From the NCBI GenBank assembly GCA_027296525.1, contig JAPUJA010000081.1, positions 1 through 13,853 of the forward strand: 13,853 nucleotides of DNA, given 5' to 3'. Source of the DNA: Pseudomonadota bacterium. Its GTDB lineage: Bacteria; Pseudomonadota; Alphaproteobacteria; UBA828; JAPUJA01. Shown here one piece after another: positions 5,611-12,347 of this stretch (positions are counted from its first letter, which is position 1; each line of letters begins with the position of its first letter). A model generated the notes under the pieces. It was given only the letters and a program-made list of their open reading frames with translations, made no database searches and had not been told where the DNA came from. The position numbers were made by a program, and so were the translations under genes.

Positions 5611-6904
5611 CAATCGGCCGGTCCTTCCGAGACCGCTCCCTCTTCTTCTGTTTCGCCTGCGCCGCTCGCTTGCGGTGCACGCAAGATTCTGGTCGCGCCT
5701 GCCTTTCGTGATCATGGCCGCCGTCGCCGCGGCGTTGCTTGGGCTCATCGGGGCGGTCTCGGGCGAGGCACCCGCGGCGCGCGGATACAGCGGCACTGTT
5801 TACCTCGCACTGCTTCCGGGCGCGCCCTCGCCGAGTGTCGTGACCAGCCTCGTCCCTGTGGAGGTGGGGGCCGTGCTGCTTGTCGATCTGCCGCTCTCGG
5901 GCGGAGTGGGCGAGAGCGTCCTTCAGGCTTCACCGGTTGTGGAAAGGGATCTTCTCGGCGCGCCGCAAGGAGCGGGGAATGGTACGGCTCAAGGCGAATT
6001 GAAGACCCCGCCACTCACCGCTGAAGACCGGGCCTTGGCAGTGAATACGCTTGCCCCGGCCGCCGGTGGCGCCGAGCCTCTGATCGCCGTTCCGCCGGCC
6101 ACGATGCAACCGCCAGGAGACGGCGCGGACGATGGGCTTCCGGCCTGGCGGCGATACGCCGTCGCGGCGCCCGAGAGCGAGGGGCGGGCGATGATTGCGA
6201 TCGTGATCGACGACCTCGGTCACGATGCGCGCCGCGCCGCCCGCGCGATCGCTCTCGATCCGTTGATAACGCTTGCTTTTCTGCCCTACACGTTGGGGGT
6301 GGAACGCAACGTCTGGCTGGCGCGCCGGGTGGGTCACGAGGTCCTCGTGCATCTCCCGATGGAGGCCGATGACCCCGCGGAGGATCCCGGTCCCCGGGCG
6401 CTTCTCCTTGGGTTGGAGCGGGACGAAATGCTGCGCCGGCTCTATTGGCAGCTCACGCGTTTCGATGAATATGTCGGCGTCAACAACCATATGGGCAGCA
6501 AGTTCACCGCCGACCCGGAGGCGATGGCCACGCTCATGGACGAAATCAAACGGCGCGGCCTGCTCTTCCTCGATTCCTTTACCACGACGGATTCCGTCGG
6601 CGCCCAACTGGCGAGAGCGTTCGAGGTTCCCTACGCGCGGCGCGACGTCTTCCTCGACAACGTCATGTCCGCGGAGGCGATCGCCGTGCAGCTCGAGATC
6701 CTGGAGTCGATCGCCGCGCGGCAGGGGGTGGCCGTTGGAATCGCTCACCCCAGGGATGAAACCTTCGGCGTTCTCGAAACTTGGCTCGGCAACCTCGAAG
6801 AGCGCGGCTACGTGCTCGTGCCCTTGAGCGCGGTCGCGGCCTTGAGCGGTCCGGGACAGCGCGCGCTCGCCGCGAATGCCGCTATTTCATCGACGACGCG
6901 ATGA
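5597..6904 (+). CDS. Divergent polysaccharide deacetylase, YibQ/DUF610 family
   Basis: Predicted envelope protein with a polysaccharide-deacetylase-like fold; substrate unknown. With the GTG at 5597 it has 435 residues: a basic N-terminus, one membrane anchor (about 37-56), a low-complexity Ala/Pro/Gly linker to about residue 195, then the catalytic domain. Conserved blocks are IVIDDLG (Asp205-Asp206), VHLPME (His252), NNHMGS (296-301, His298), LDS (Asp326) and GIAHPR (His384), the metal/active-site pattern of the family. The frame is open from 5519, but that would begin inside the MerR remnant. GTG 5597 has AAGGA eight bases upstream; GTG and ATG codons near 5673 and 5714 are other options. 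In many alphaproteobacteria this gene sits beside envC and ctpA; here it does not. Its last 23 bases overlap the opposite-strand gene that follows. Confidence 0.87.
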   Translation: MPGASNRPVLPRPLPLLLFRLRRSLAVHARFWSRLPFVIMAAVAAALLGLIGAVSGEAPAARGYSGTVYLALLPGAPSPSVVTSLVPVEVGAVLLVDLPLSGGVGESVLQASPVVERDLLGAPQGAGNGTAQGELKTPPLTAEDRALAVNTLAPAAGGAEPLIAVPPATMQPPGDGADDGLPAWRRYAVAAPESEGRAMIAIVIDDLGHDARRAARAIALDPLITLAFLPYTLGVERNVWLARRVGHEVLVHLPMEADDPAEDPGPRALLLGLERDEMLRRLYWQLTRFDEYVGVNNHMGSKFTADPEAMATLMDEIKRRGLLFLDSFTTTDSVGAQLARAFEVPYARRDVFLDNVMSAEAIAVQLEILESIAARQGVAVGIAHPRDETFGVLETWLGNLEERGYVLVPLSAVAALSGPGQRALAANAAISSTTR

Positions 6905-7142
6905 GCCTGTCGGCGATGTTGCTGGCCTCACGCTGGAGTTTTTGACCGGACGGATCGTCGCCGGCGCCCCGTACGATGAGATGGTGCACGATCGACGCAT
7001 TGATCTTAAAATTTCGTTTGAAGGCGCGCCCGGCGGCGATGAGCATGGCCTCGACCGCGAGAATATGCGCGGCCTGGTTGTCGATAACTCTGCGCAAAGA
7101 ATCGACGGTCTGTTGAAGCTCCTTCACCTCGTCGTCGGCCAT
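6882..7142 (-). CDS. Small protein of unknown function downstream of trpE
   Basis: 86 residues; I do not recognise the family. The first 30 residues (EVKELQQTVDSLRRVIDNQ) have the heptad look of a short coiled coil. There is no signal peptide or clear membrane segment, and the middle is basic (RAFKRNFK). It is supported as a real gene by a strong ribosome site, GGAGGGAG, just before the ATG at 7142, and by its place 65 bases after trpE on the same strand, probably on the same transcript. It converges with the deacetylase gene and overlaps its end by 23 bases, so the last codons of each are antisense to the other. A cytoplasmic role is likely; a link to tryptophan synthesis rests on position only. 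Confidence 0.72.
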   Translation of the reverse strand: MADDEVKELQQTVDSLRRVIDNQAAHILAVEAMLIAAGRAFKRNFKINASIVHHLIVRGAGDDPSGQKLQREASNIADRLIASSMK

Positions 7143-7207
7143 CTCTCTCCCTCCTTAAGTTCGGCCCCGTTGCGTGCCGTTGGTGGTGCGGGCCGCCTCG
7201 CCAGGAC

Positions 7208-8722
7208 TCAGTGGTTCCCGTTTCCCGCCGCGAAACGCACCGCTTCTTGAGCGGCTCTTATCAGCGCCATCGCCTTGTTGCAGCTCTCCTGATATTCGGC
7301 TTCCGGATCGCTGTCCGCGACGATGCCGCCGCCCGCCTGAATATACATCTTCCCGTCCTTGACGATGGCTGTGCGTAAAGCGATGCAAGTGTCCATCGTT
7401 CCGTTCGCCGCGAAGTAGCCCACGGCGCCGCCATAAATACCACGACGCTCGCATTCGAGCTCGTCAATGATCTCCATGGCGCGCACCTTGGGCGCGCCCG
7501 AGACGGTGCCGGCGGGAAAGCCGCCGATGAGCGCATCGATCGCGTCGTAGCGGGGATCGATTTCGCCGGCCACGTTCGAGACGATGTGCATGACGTGCGA
7601 ATAGTACTCGATCGCCATCTTTTCGGTGACGTGGACGGTCCCGATCTTGGCGACCCGGCCGACGTCGTTTCGCCCGAGATCGAGCAGCATGAGATGCTCG
7701 GCGAGCTCCTTCGGATCCGAGAGCAAATCCTTGGCCAGCGCCGCGTCCTCCGCGCGGTTGGCGCCACGGCGGCGGGTGCCCGCGATGGGCCGGATCGTGA
7801 CCTCTCCGTCGCGCAGGCGTACGAGAATCTCCGGGCTCGAACCCACGACGGCGAAATCACCGAAATCGAGGAAGAAGAGGAAGGGCGAGGGGTTGAGCCG
7901 GCGCAACGCGCGATAGAGCGCAAACGGCGGAAGTCGAAAGGGCACGTGGAATCGCTGCGAGGCCACGACCTGAAAGATCTCGCCCGCCGCGATGTATTCC
8001 TTGGCCGCCTTGACCATTCGGTGATACGCCTCGCGGCTCGTGTTCGATGCGGGCTCAGGGATCTCGCCGCCCTCCGGCGCCCTCTCGTGTGATTGGGGAA
8101 GGGCGCGCTCAAGGCGCGTGGTCGCGCTCGCCAGACGCGTCCTCGCCCGGCCATAGGCTTTCCGCGCGTCCTCGCGGGTTTCGCGCCAGACGGGGGTGAC
8201 GACGGTCACGGAGTTGTCGACATTGTCGAAGATGGCCATGATCGTCGGGCGCAGGAAGAGCGAATCGAAAAGCCCCATATTGTCCGGGTTGGCATCCGGG
8301 ATGCGCTCCATCAGACGCACCATGTCGTAGCCGATATAGCCCACGAGCCCGGCCGCCATCGGGGGAAGGTCTTCGGGCAGATCGATCCGCGCGCCTTTCA
8401 CGAGCGCGCGCAGTTCGCTCAAGGAGTCCTGGCGGCACGGCTCGAACGCGTCGGGATCGTTCAGCACCCGCCGGTTGATCTCGGCCTTCGCGCCACGGCA
8501 GCGCCAGATCAGATCGGGCTCGAGCCCGATGATCGAATAGCGCCCGCGGATCGCGCCGCCCTCGACGGACTCGAGAAGGAAGCTGTTGGGCCGGCCCGCA
8601 CCGAGCTTCAACATGGCCGAGACGGGGGTCTCGAGATCGGCCGCGAGCTTCGTCCAGACGACCTGGGGAGCACCGGCCTCGAAGGTCTCTGCGAAGGCCT
8701 CGTAACGCGGCGAAACGTCCAT
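7208..8722 (-). CDS. trpE: Anthranilate synthase component I
   Basis: Makes anthranilate from chorismate with ammonia supplied by TrpG; the first committed step of tryptophan synthesis. 504 residues, full length. Visible are the tryptophan feedback site elements LLES (49-52) and NPSPF (277-281), the chorismate-binding blocks PIAGTRRRG (312-320), DLGRNDVGRV (348-357) and TVSGAPKVRAMEIIDELE (406-423), and QAGGGIVADS near the end. It is a stand-alone component I, not fused to the glutaminase. The presence of LLES suggests that Trp inhibition is intact. The ATG lies eight bases after the ppiD stop without a strong ribosome site, so it is probably read through translational coupling from ppiD. No leader peptide with Trp codons is possible in that gap, so attenuation of the usual kind is not apparent. 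Confidence 0.97.
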   Translation of the reverse strand: MDVSPRYEAFAETFEAGAPQVVWTKLAADLETPVSAMLKLGAGRPNSFLLESVEGGAIRGRYSIIGLEPDLIWRCRGAKAEINRRVLNDPDAFEPCRQDSLSELRALVKGARIDLPEDLPPMAAGLVGYIGYDMVRLMERIPDANPDNMGLFDSLFLRPTIMAIFDNVDNSVTVVTPVWRETREDARKAYGRARTRLASATTRLERALPQSHERAPEGGEIPEPASNTSREAYHRMVKAAKEYIAAGEIFQVVASQRFHVPFRLPPFALYRALRRLNPSPFLFFLDFGDFAVVGSSPEILVRLRDGEVTIRPIAGTRRRGANRAEDAALAKDLLSDPKELAEHLMLLDLGRNDVGRVAKIGTVHVTEKMAIEYYSHVMHIVSNVAGEIDPRYDAIDALIGGFPAGTVSGAPKVRAMEIIDELECERRGIYGGAVGYFAANGTMDTCIALRTAIVKDGKMYIQAGGGIVADSDPEAEYQESCNKAMALIRAAQEAVRFAAGNGNH

Positions 8723-8730
8723 TCAGCGGG

Positions 8731-10608
8731 CTATCGGAAGATCGAATTGAGGACGTCGAAATTGACCCGGACGGGGTAGCGGCGCTGGAGCGCCACCTGA
8801 TATTGGGCGTGCATTTCGACCGTCAGGCCCTTGGTCAGCTCGTCCGTGATGCGCCCGATGGCCTCGGCGTCGAGATCGGCGTGCTGGACCTCTTTCACGC
8901 GGGCCACGAGATAGCCCTCGGCGACCGGCGCACTCACCGCGTCCACCCCGTTGGGGTTGAGCTCGAAGATATTGCGCAAGGCCGGCCCAAGCGATCCCGC
9001 GTTCTTGCCGTCCCGCGTGAGCGGCGGGCTCGTCTCGACCGCGAGGCCGAGACCGGCGGCCAGCTCTTCGAGGCTGTCACCCTGGCTCAGGCGCTTGACG
9101 GCGTCTTGAGCGCGGCGCTCGGCGCCTTGTTGCTCGTGGCTCGCCTTCCACGCGGCGATCACCTCATCGCGCACGGTGTCGAGGGGTCGAAGCGTCGCAG
9201 GGGTCACCTCATCGACCCTGAGGATGTAGTAGTCACCGTCCGAGGTTTCGGCGAGATCGGACTCCATTCCCTCCGGCGTCGTGAAGGCGCGCTCGATGAA
9301 GCCTGAAGGGTCCGGGAGGTTCCCGAGCTGGGTTCCGTCCGGCGTCCGCCCGCTGGCATCGATGGCCTGGAATTGGACGAAGGGCAGGCCGAGAGCGAAC
9401 GCCGCCTCTTCGAGCGTCGAGCCGGCCGCGAGCTCGTCTTGGAAGTGATTGGCGAGTTGATAGAGGCCATCGAGCGCGAGCTCGGCGGCGTACTCCGCGT
9501 GGATCATATCGCGGACCTCGTCGAACGGCTTCGTGTGCGGGGCGACGACATCACGCACCCAGAAGAAATGCCACCCGAAGGAGGTTTCGATCGGGTTGCT
9601 GACGCCGCCGCGCGAAAGCGCGAAGACGGTAGGGGAGACTTCGGGCAAGAGGTCCCGCTCCGTCACATAGTCAAAAGCAACGTGGGTCACGCCTTTATCG
9701 GCCAAGGCCTCACCGGTCTCCCTGAAACCGCCGCTGGCCTGCAGGCTGTCGCGGATTTCGTCCCGGAGCGCTTCATTCGGGGCGAGCAGCTGTTCGACGC
9801 GCCGTTGTTGCGGAAGGTAGAACTCCGCGAGACGATTCTCATATTCGAAGTAGAGATCATCGTCGCTCAGCTCGATTTCGCCGAGCAACGCGTCCGGCTT
9901 CAGTTCGACGAAGGATACGGCGCGGTACTCGGGCGCGGTAAAGCGAGCCGCGTTCTCTTGGTGAAAGGCCGTGAGCTCGGCCTCGCCGGGCTCGCCGATG
10001 TCCTTTTGGGCGTTGCTCGGAATCAAGAGATATTCGACCACGCGCTTTTCCCCGCGGTAGCGATGGAGGGTCCCGGCCCAGCTGTGGGGTGCGGAAGGGG
10101 CGGCGGTGATCGTCCGGCTGAGTTGTCGCCGGACTCGGTCCCGCCGAAGTGTGTCCTCGTAATCCGCCGGGGAGAAGCCGTTCTGTGCGAGCAGCCGGCG
10201 ATAGAGCTCGCGGTCGAAATTGCCTTGTTCGTCCCAAAACGCAGGCGTCGCCATGATCTCATCCTGGATCACGCCGTCGGGGATCGCGAGGCCCAGGCGT
10301 TCGGCTTCCTGTTCGAGCAGCGCGTCCCCGACCATGCGCAGGAGAACTTGGGAGTCGAGCCCCTGCGCGCGCGCCTCATCGTCCGTCACGATGCGGCCCG
10401 TCTGCCTCTGGCGGAGGTTTTTCGCCTGGCTGAACTCTTGGCTGAAGGCGCTGAGAGAGATGTCGTAATCGCCGACCTTGGCGACCGGGGGCGGGCCGCC
10501 GCCGCGGAAGATATCGCCCACCCCCCAGAGAACAAAGCTCAGGGCGATCACGATCATCACGCCTTTCGTCGCCCAGGAGCGGGTTGCTTTGCGAATCGAT
10601 TTCAGCAT
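8731..10608 (-). CDS. ppiD: Peptidyl-prolyl cis-trans isomerase, PpiD/SurA type, inner-membrane anchored
   Basis: Folding factor anchored in the inner membrane with its bulk in the periplasm, acting on newly exported proteins leaving the Sec channel. 625 residues, the normal length. A basic N-terminus leads into one helix (about 16-34, VMIVIALSFVLWGVGDIF) typical of PpiD. It is followed by a SurA-like N-terminal chaperone region (GDYDISLSAFSQEF, then long helices to about 200), and a parvulin-like domain around 265-365 with the pattern GGVSNPIETSFGWHFF. The frame is open to 10941, but the upstream part has no family character and would overlap tpiA; ATG 10608 gives the expected MLKSIRKATRSW start. 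The ribosome site is weak. A good promoter lies about 70 bases upstream. It heads ppiD-trpE, an order I recall from other alphaproteobacteria. Confidence 0.93.
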   Translation of the reverse strand: MLKSIRKATRSWATKGVMIVIALSFVLWGVGDIFRGGGPPPVAKVGDYDISLSAFSQEFSQAKNLRQRQTGRIVTDDEARAQGLDSQVLLRMVGDALLEQEAERLGLAIPDGVIQDEIMATPAFWDEQGNFDRELYRRLLAQNGFSPADYEDTLRRDRVRRQLSRTITAAPSAPHSWAGTLHRYRGEKRVVEYLLIPSNAQKDIGEPGEAELTAFHQENAARFTAPEYRAVSFVELKPDALLGEIELSDDDLYFEYENRLAEFYLPQQRRVEQLLAPNEALRDEIRDSLQASGGFRETGEALADKGVTHVAFDYVTERDLLPEVSPTVFALSRGGVSNPIETSFGWHFFWVRDVVAPHTKPFDEVRDMIHAEYAAELALDGLYQLANHFQDELAAGSTLEEAAFALGLPFVQFQAIDASGRTPDGTQLGNLPDPSGFIERAFTTPEGMESDLAETSDGDYYILRVDEVTPATLRPLDTVRDEVIAAWKASHEQQGAERRAQDAVKRLSQGDSLEELAAGLGLAVETSPPLTRDGKNAGSLGPALRNIFELNPNGVDAVSAPVAEGYLVARVKEVQHADLDAEAIGRITDELTKGLTVEMHAQYQVALQRRYPVRVNFDVLNSIFR

Positions 10609-10677
10609 GGGATGATGGTGCTCGGAACCGTGTCCGCTCAAGGCCGCAGGGGGGGCCGGAGCTCCCGTTTGCGCCGG

Positions 10678-10706
10678 ATAATAGGAGTGCGCCCGGACCC
10701 CCGCAA
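10678..10706 (-). promoter_or_regulatory. Sigma-70-like promoter of ppiD-trpE
   Basis: On the minus strand TTGCGG (10701-10706) and TATTAT (10678-10683) are separated by exactly 17 bases. Transcription would start near 10671 and leave a leader of about 62 bases before the ppiD ATG. It is the only good promoter pattern in the 175-base gap shared with tpiA. It would drive ppiD, trpE and probably the small downstream gene. Confidence 0.55.
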
Positions 10707-10736
10707 CTTGGAATTTCCAGCGCTTTCGGAGCTTTA

Positions 10737-10765
10737 TTGGCAGCCACGCCAAGCTTGTGTTAAAT
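10737..10765 (+). promoter_or_regulatory. Sigma-70-like promoter of tpiA
   Basis: TTGGCA (10737-10742) and TTAAAT (10760-10765) are 17 bases apart. The predicted start of transcription is near 10772, only about 12 bases before the tpiA ATG. This excludes the upstream in-frame GTG at 10757 as the translation start. It faces away from the ppiD promoter, and the two do not overlap. Confidence 0.5.
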
Positions 10766-10783
10766 AGCGGTGGCCTCACGATC

Positions 10784-11557
10784 ATGCCCTTATCCGTATC
10801 AAGCCGACGTCCCCTGATCGCCGGGAATTGGAAGATGAACGGGTTGCGCCGCGACGGACTCGATCGCGTCCGCGCGCTTGCGGCCCGCGCCAACGAGCGA
10901 GGGACGCTCGGCGTCGATATCGCCGTCTTTCCGCCGGCCACTCTGCTTGTCGAGCTTCGCGCCGCACTCGAGGCGAGCCCGATCGCGCTCGGAGCCCAGG
11001 ACTGCGCGATCGCCGAGAAAGGCGCCTATACCGGCGACCTCGGTGCGCCGATGTTGGCCGACGCCGGCTGCCGTTACGTGATCCTGGGCCACTCCGAGCG
11101 CCGCCACGGCCACGGCGAGAGCGACGAGACCGTCAGGCGCAAGGCCGAGGCCGCGTCCGCCGCGGGGCTCGTGGCACTCATCTGCCTGGGCGAGACCCAG
11201 GCGGAGCGCGCGGCGGGGCAGACGCTCGAGGTCCTGGGCGCCGAGCTCGCCCGCTCGCTGCCCGAACGGATGGGTGACGCAGATGCCGTGATCGTGTATG
11301 AGCCGGTCTGGGCGATCGGATCCGGGCTGACGCCAAGTCGTGAGGAGATTGCCGAGGCGCAGGGGTTTGTTCGTCAAAGGCTCTCGGGGCGTGATCCCGG
11401 CCTTGGCGAGCGCATGCGCCTGCTCTACGGAGGCTCGGTGACGCCCTCGAATGCGGCGGAGTTCATGGCGATCACCGATGTCGACGGCCTGTTGGTCGGC
11501 GGAGCGAGTCTGGACTCTGCGGATTTTTGGGCGATCTGCGAGGCATCGGGCGCGTAG
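10784..11557 (+). CDS. tpiA: Triose-phosphate isomerase
   Basis: Interconverts dihydroxyacetone phosphate and glyceraldehyde 3-phosphate in glycolysis and gluconeogenesis. 257 residues, normal size for a TIM barrel. Catalytic residues are in place: Lys17 in AGNWKMNG, His103 in LGHSERR, Glu173 in YEPVWAIGSG (which includes flexible loop 6), plus the phosphate-binding YGGSV and the GLLVGGASL block near the end. The ATG at 10784 is chosen over an upstream GTG (10757) because a promoter -10 box covers the latter. No clear ribosome site precedes the ATG, and the predicted leader is very short. It is followed by secG and pyrG on the same strand and is divergent from ppiD. Confidence 0.97.
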   Translation: MPLSVSSRRPLIAGNWKMNGLRRDGLDRVRALAARANERGTLGVDIAVFPPATLLVELRAALEASPIALGAQDCAIAEKGAYTGDLGAPMLADAGCRYVILGHSERRHGHGESDETVRRKAEAASAAGLVALICLGETQAERAAGQTLEVLGAELARSLPERMGDADAVIVYEPVWAIGSGLTPSREEIAEAQGFVRQRLSGRDPGLGERMRLLYGGSVTPSNAAEFMAITDVDGLLVGGASLDSADFWAICEASGA

Positions 11558-11623
11558 TTTGAGGATGATCGACGGATGACGGAGCGACGATTTGCGGATC
11601 GCGCGCGAGCATCGGCCCGCCCT

Positions 11624-11659
11624 GCCATGATTGGCCCCGCCATGATTGGCCCCGCCATG
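11624..11659. repeat. 15-bp tandem repeat ahead of secG
   Basis: The unit GCCATGATTGGCCCC is present at 11624-11638 and 11639-11653 exactly, with a third partial copy (GCCATG) following. Each unit contributes an ATG in the same frame, giving a 15-codon open frame (MIGPAMIGPAMGGRG) from 11627 to a TGA at 11672-11674, nine bases before the secG GTG. No ribosome site precedes it, so translation is doubtful. Confidence 0.9.
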
Positions 11660-11683
11660 GGCGGAAGGGGCTGAGCGGGCCTC

Positions 11684-12220
11684 GTGCAAACCATCCTTAT
11701 CGTCATTCTCCTTATCATCGCGATCGCCATGGTCGGCACCGTGCTGTTGCAGCGGAGCGAGGGGGGCGCGCTCGGCATCGGCGGTGGTCCTATGGGCCTG
11801 ATGAGCGCGCGCGGATCGGCCAATCTCATGAGCCGGACGACGGGCGTTCTGGCGGCAATGTTCATCATCATGAGTCTCGTGCTCGCCATGTTCGCGGGCC
11901 AGGGCAACCGCGCGCCGTCGGTCATGGAAGAGGTCGAAACGCCACCGCCGGAGGCCGTGGAGGAAGCGGCGCCGGAGGCGCCCACAGGGCCCGCGGTGCC
12001 CGAGGCGGCGGGCGAACTCTTGATCATACCCGAGGAGGGAACCGACAGTTGGGAACCCGAGGGAGCCCCGCCCGAAGCGCCGGAGGCCGTTCCGGGGGCG
12101 ACCCCGGCCGTACCCGAGGCCGACGACGCAAAAGCTCCCGGCACGTCAGGCGCCTATGACGCGCCCTCACCCGAGCCGTCGGTGCCCGAGGGCGCGCCCG
12201 ACACCCCCGTCGCCGAATGA
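11684..12220 (+). CDS. secG: Preprotein translocase subunit SecG with long Pro/Ala/Glu tail
   Basis: Small accessory subunit of the SecYEG channel that helps the SecA-driven export cycle in the inner membrane. The core is typical: helix 1 (about 3-22), the cytoplasmic loop LLQRSEGGALGIGGG (21-35) and ANLMSRTTGVLAAMF (46-60), then helix 2 (about 54-72). Total length is 178 residues because of a tail of about 100 residues after helix 2, very rich in Pro, Ala and Glu and acidic. Alphaproteobacterial SecG often has such tails, and this one is on the long side. The start is a GTG; only weak ribosome-site matches lie upstream (GGAAGGGG about 13 bases away). It sits between tpiA and pyrG, 126 bases after tpiA. 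Confidence 0.93.
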   Translation: MQTILIVILLIIAIAMVGTVLLQRSEGGALGIGGGPMGLMSARGSANLMSRTTGVLAAMFIIMSLVLAMFAGQGNRAPSVMEEVETPPPEAVEEAAPEAPTGPAVPEAAGELLIIPEEGTDSWEPEGAPPEAPEAVPGATPAVPEADDAKAPGTSGAYDAPSPEPSVPEGAPDTPVAE

Positions 12221-12260
12221 GCCTGGCGCCGATCGCGGCCCAAACTCGGACAGGCGCGTT

Positions 12261-12284
12261 CTCTCGAGTCGTCGCTGTCGAGAG
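12261..12284 (+). terminator. Hairpin downstream of secG, possible terminator
   Basis: CTCTCGA (12261-12267) and TCGAGAG (12278-12284) form a perfect seven-base stem with a ten-base loop, 40 bases after the secG stop. It is not followed by a T-run, so it is not a clean intrinsic terminator. It would separate tpiA-secG from the pyrG promoter. Confidence 0.3.
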
Positions 12285-12311
12285 GCGCTCGGGGCGCGCG
12301 GCCGACGCGCA

Positions 12312-12339
12312 TTGTCCGAGCCCGTTCTTTTGTTATACT
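12312..12339 (+). promoter_or_regulatory. Extended -10 promoter of pyrG, probably leaderless
   Basis: TTGTCC (12312-12317), 16 bases, then TGTTATACT (12331-12339), which contains an extended -10 TG and TATACT matching 5 of 6. The predicted transcription start is near 12346, two bases before the pyrG ATG at 12348. No ribosome site is present between the -10 box and the ATG. This supports a leaderless or nearly leaderless mRNA. Confidence 0.6.
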
Positions 12340-12347
12340 GACCATCC

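Noticed and set aside
2371..7207. Defined mobile element carrying the copper cassette
   Set aside because: No transposase, integrase, terminal inverted repeats or target duplications were seen at either side, so only an insertion of unknown mechanism can be proposed.
9373..10767. 464-residue open frame antisense to ppiD
   Set aside because: PpiD is full length on the other strand with clear domains; this frame is compositional only.
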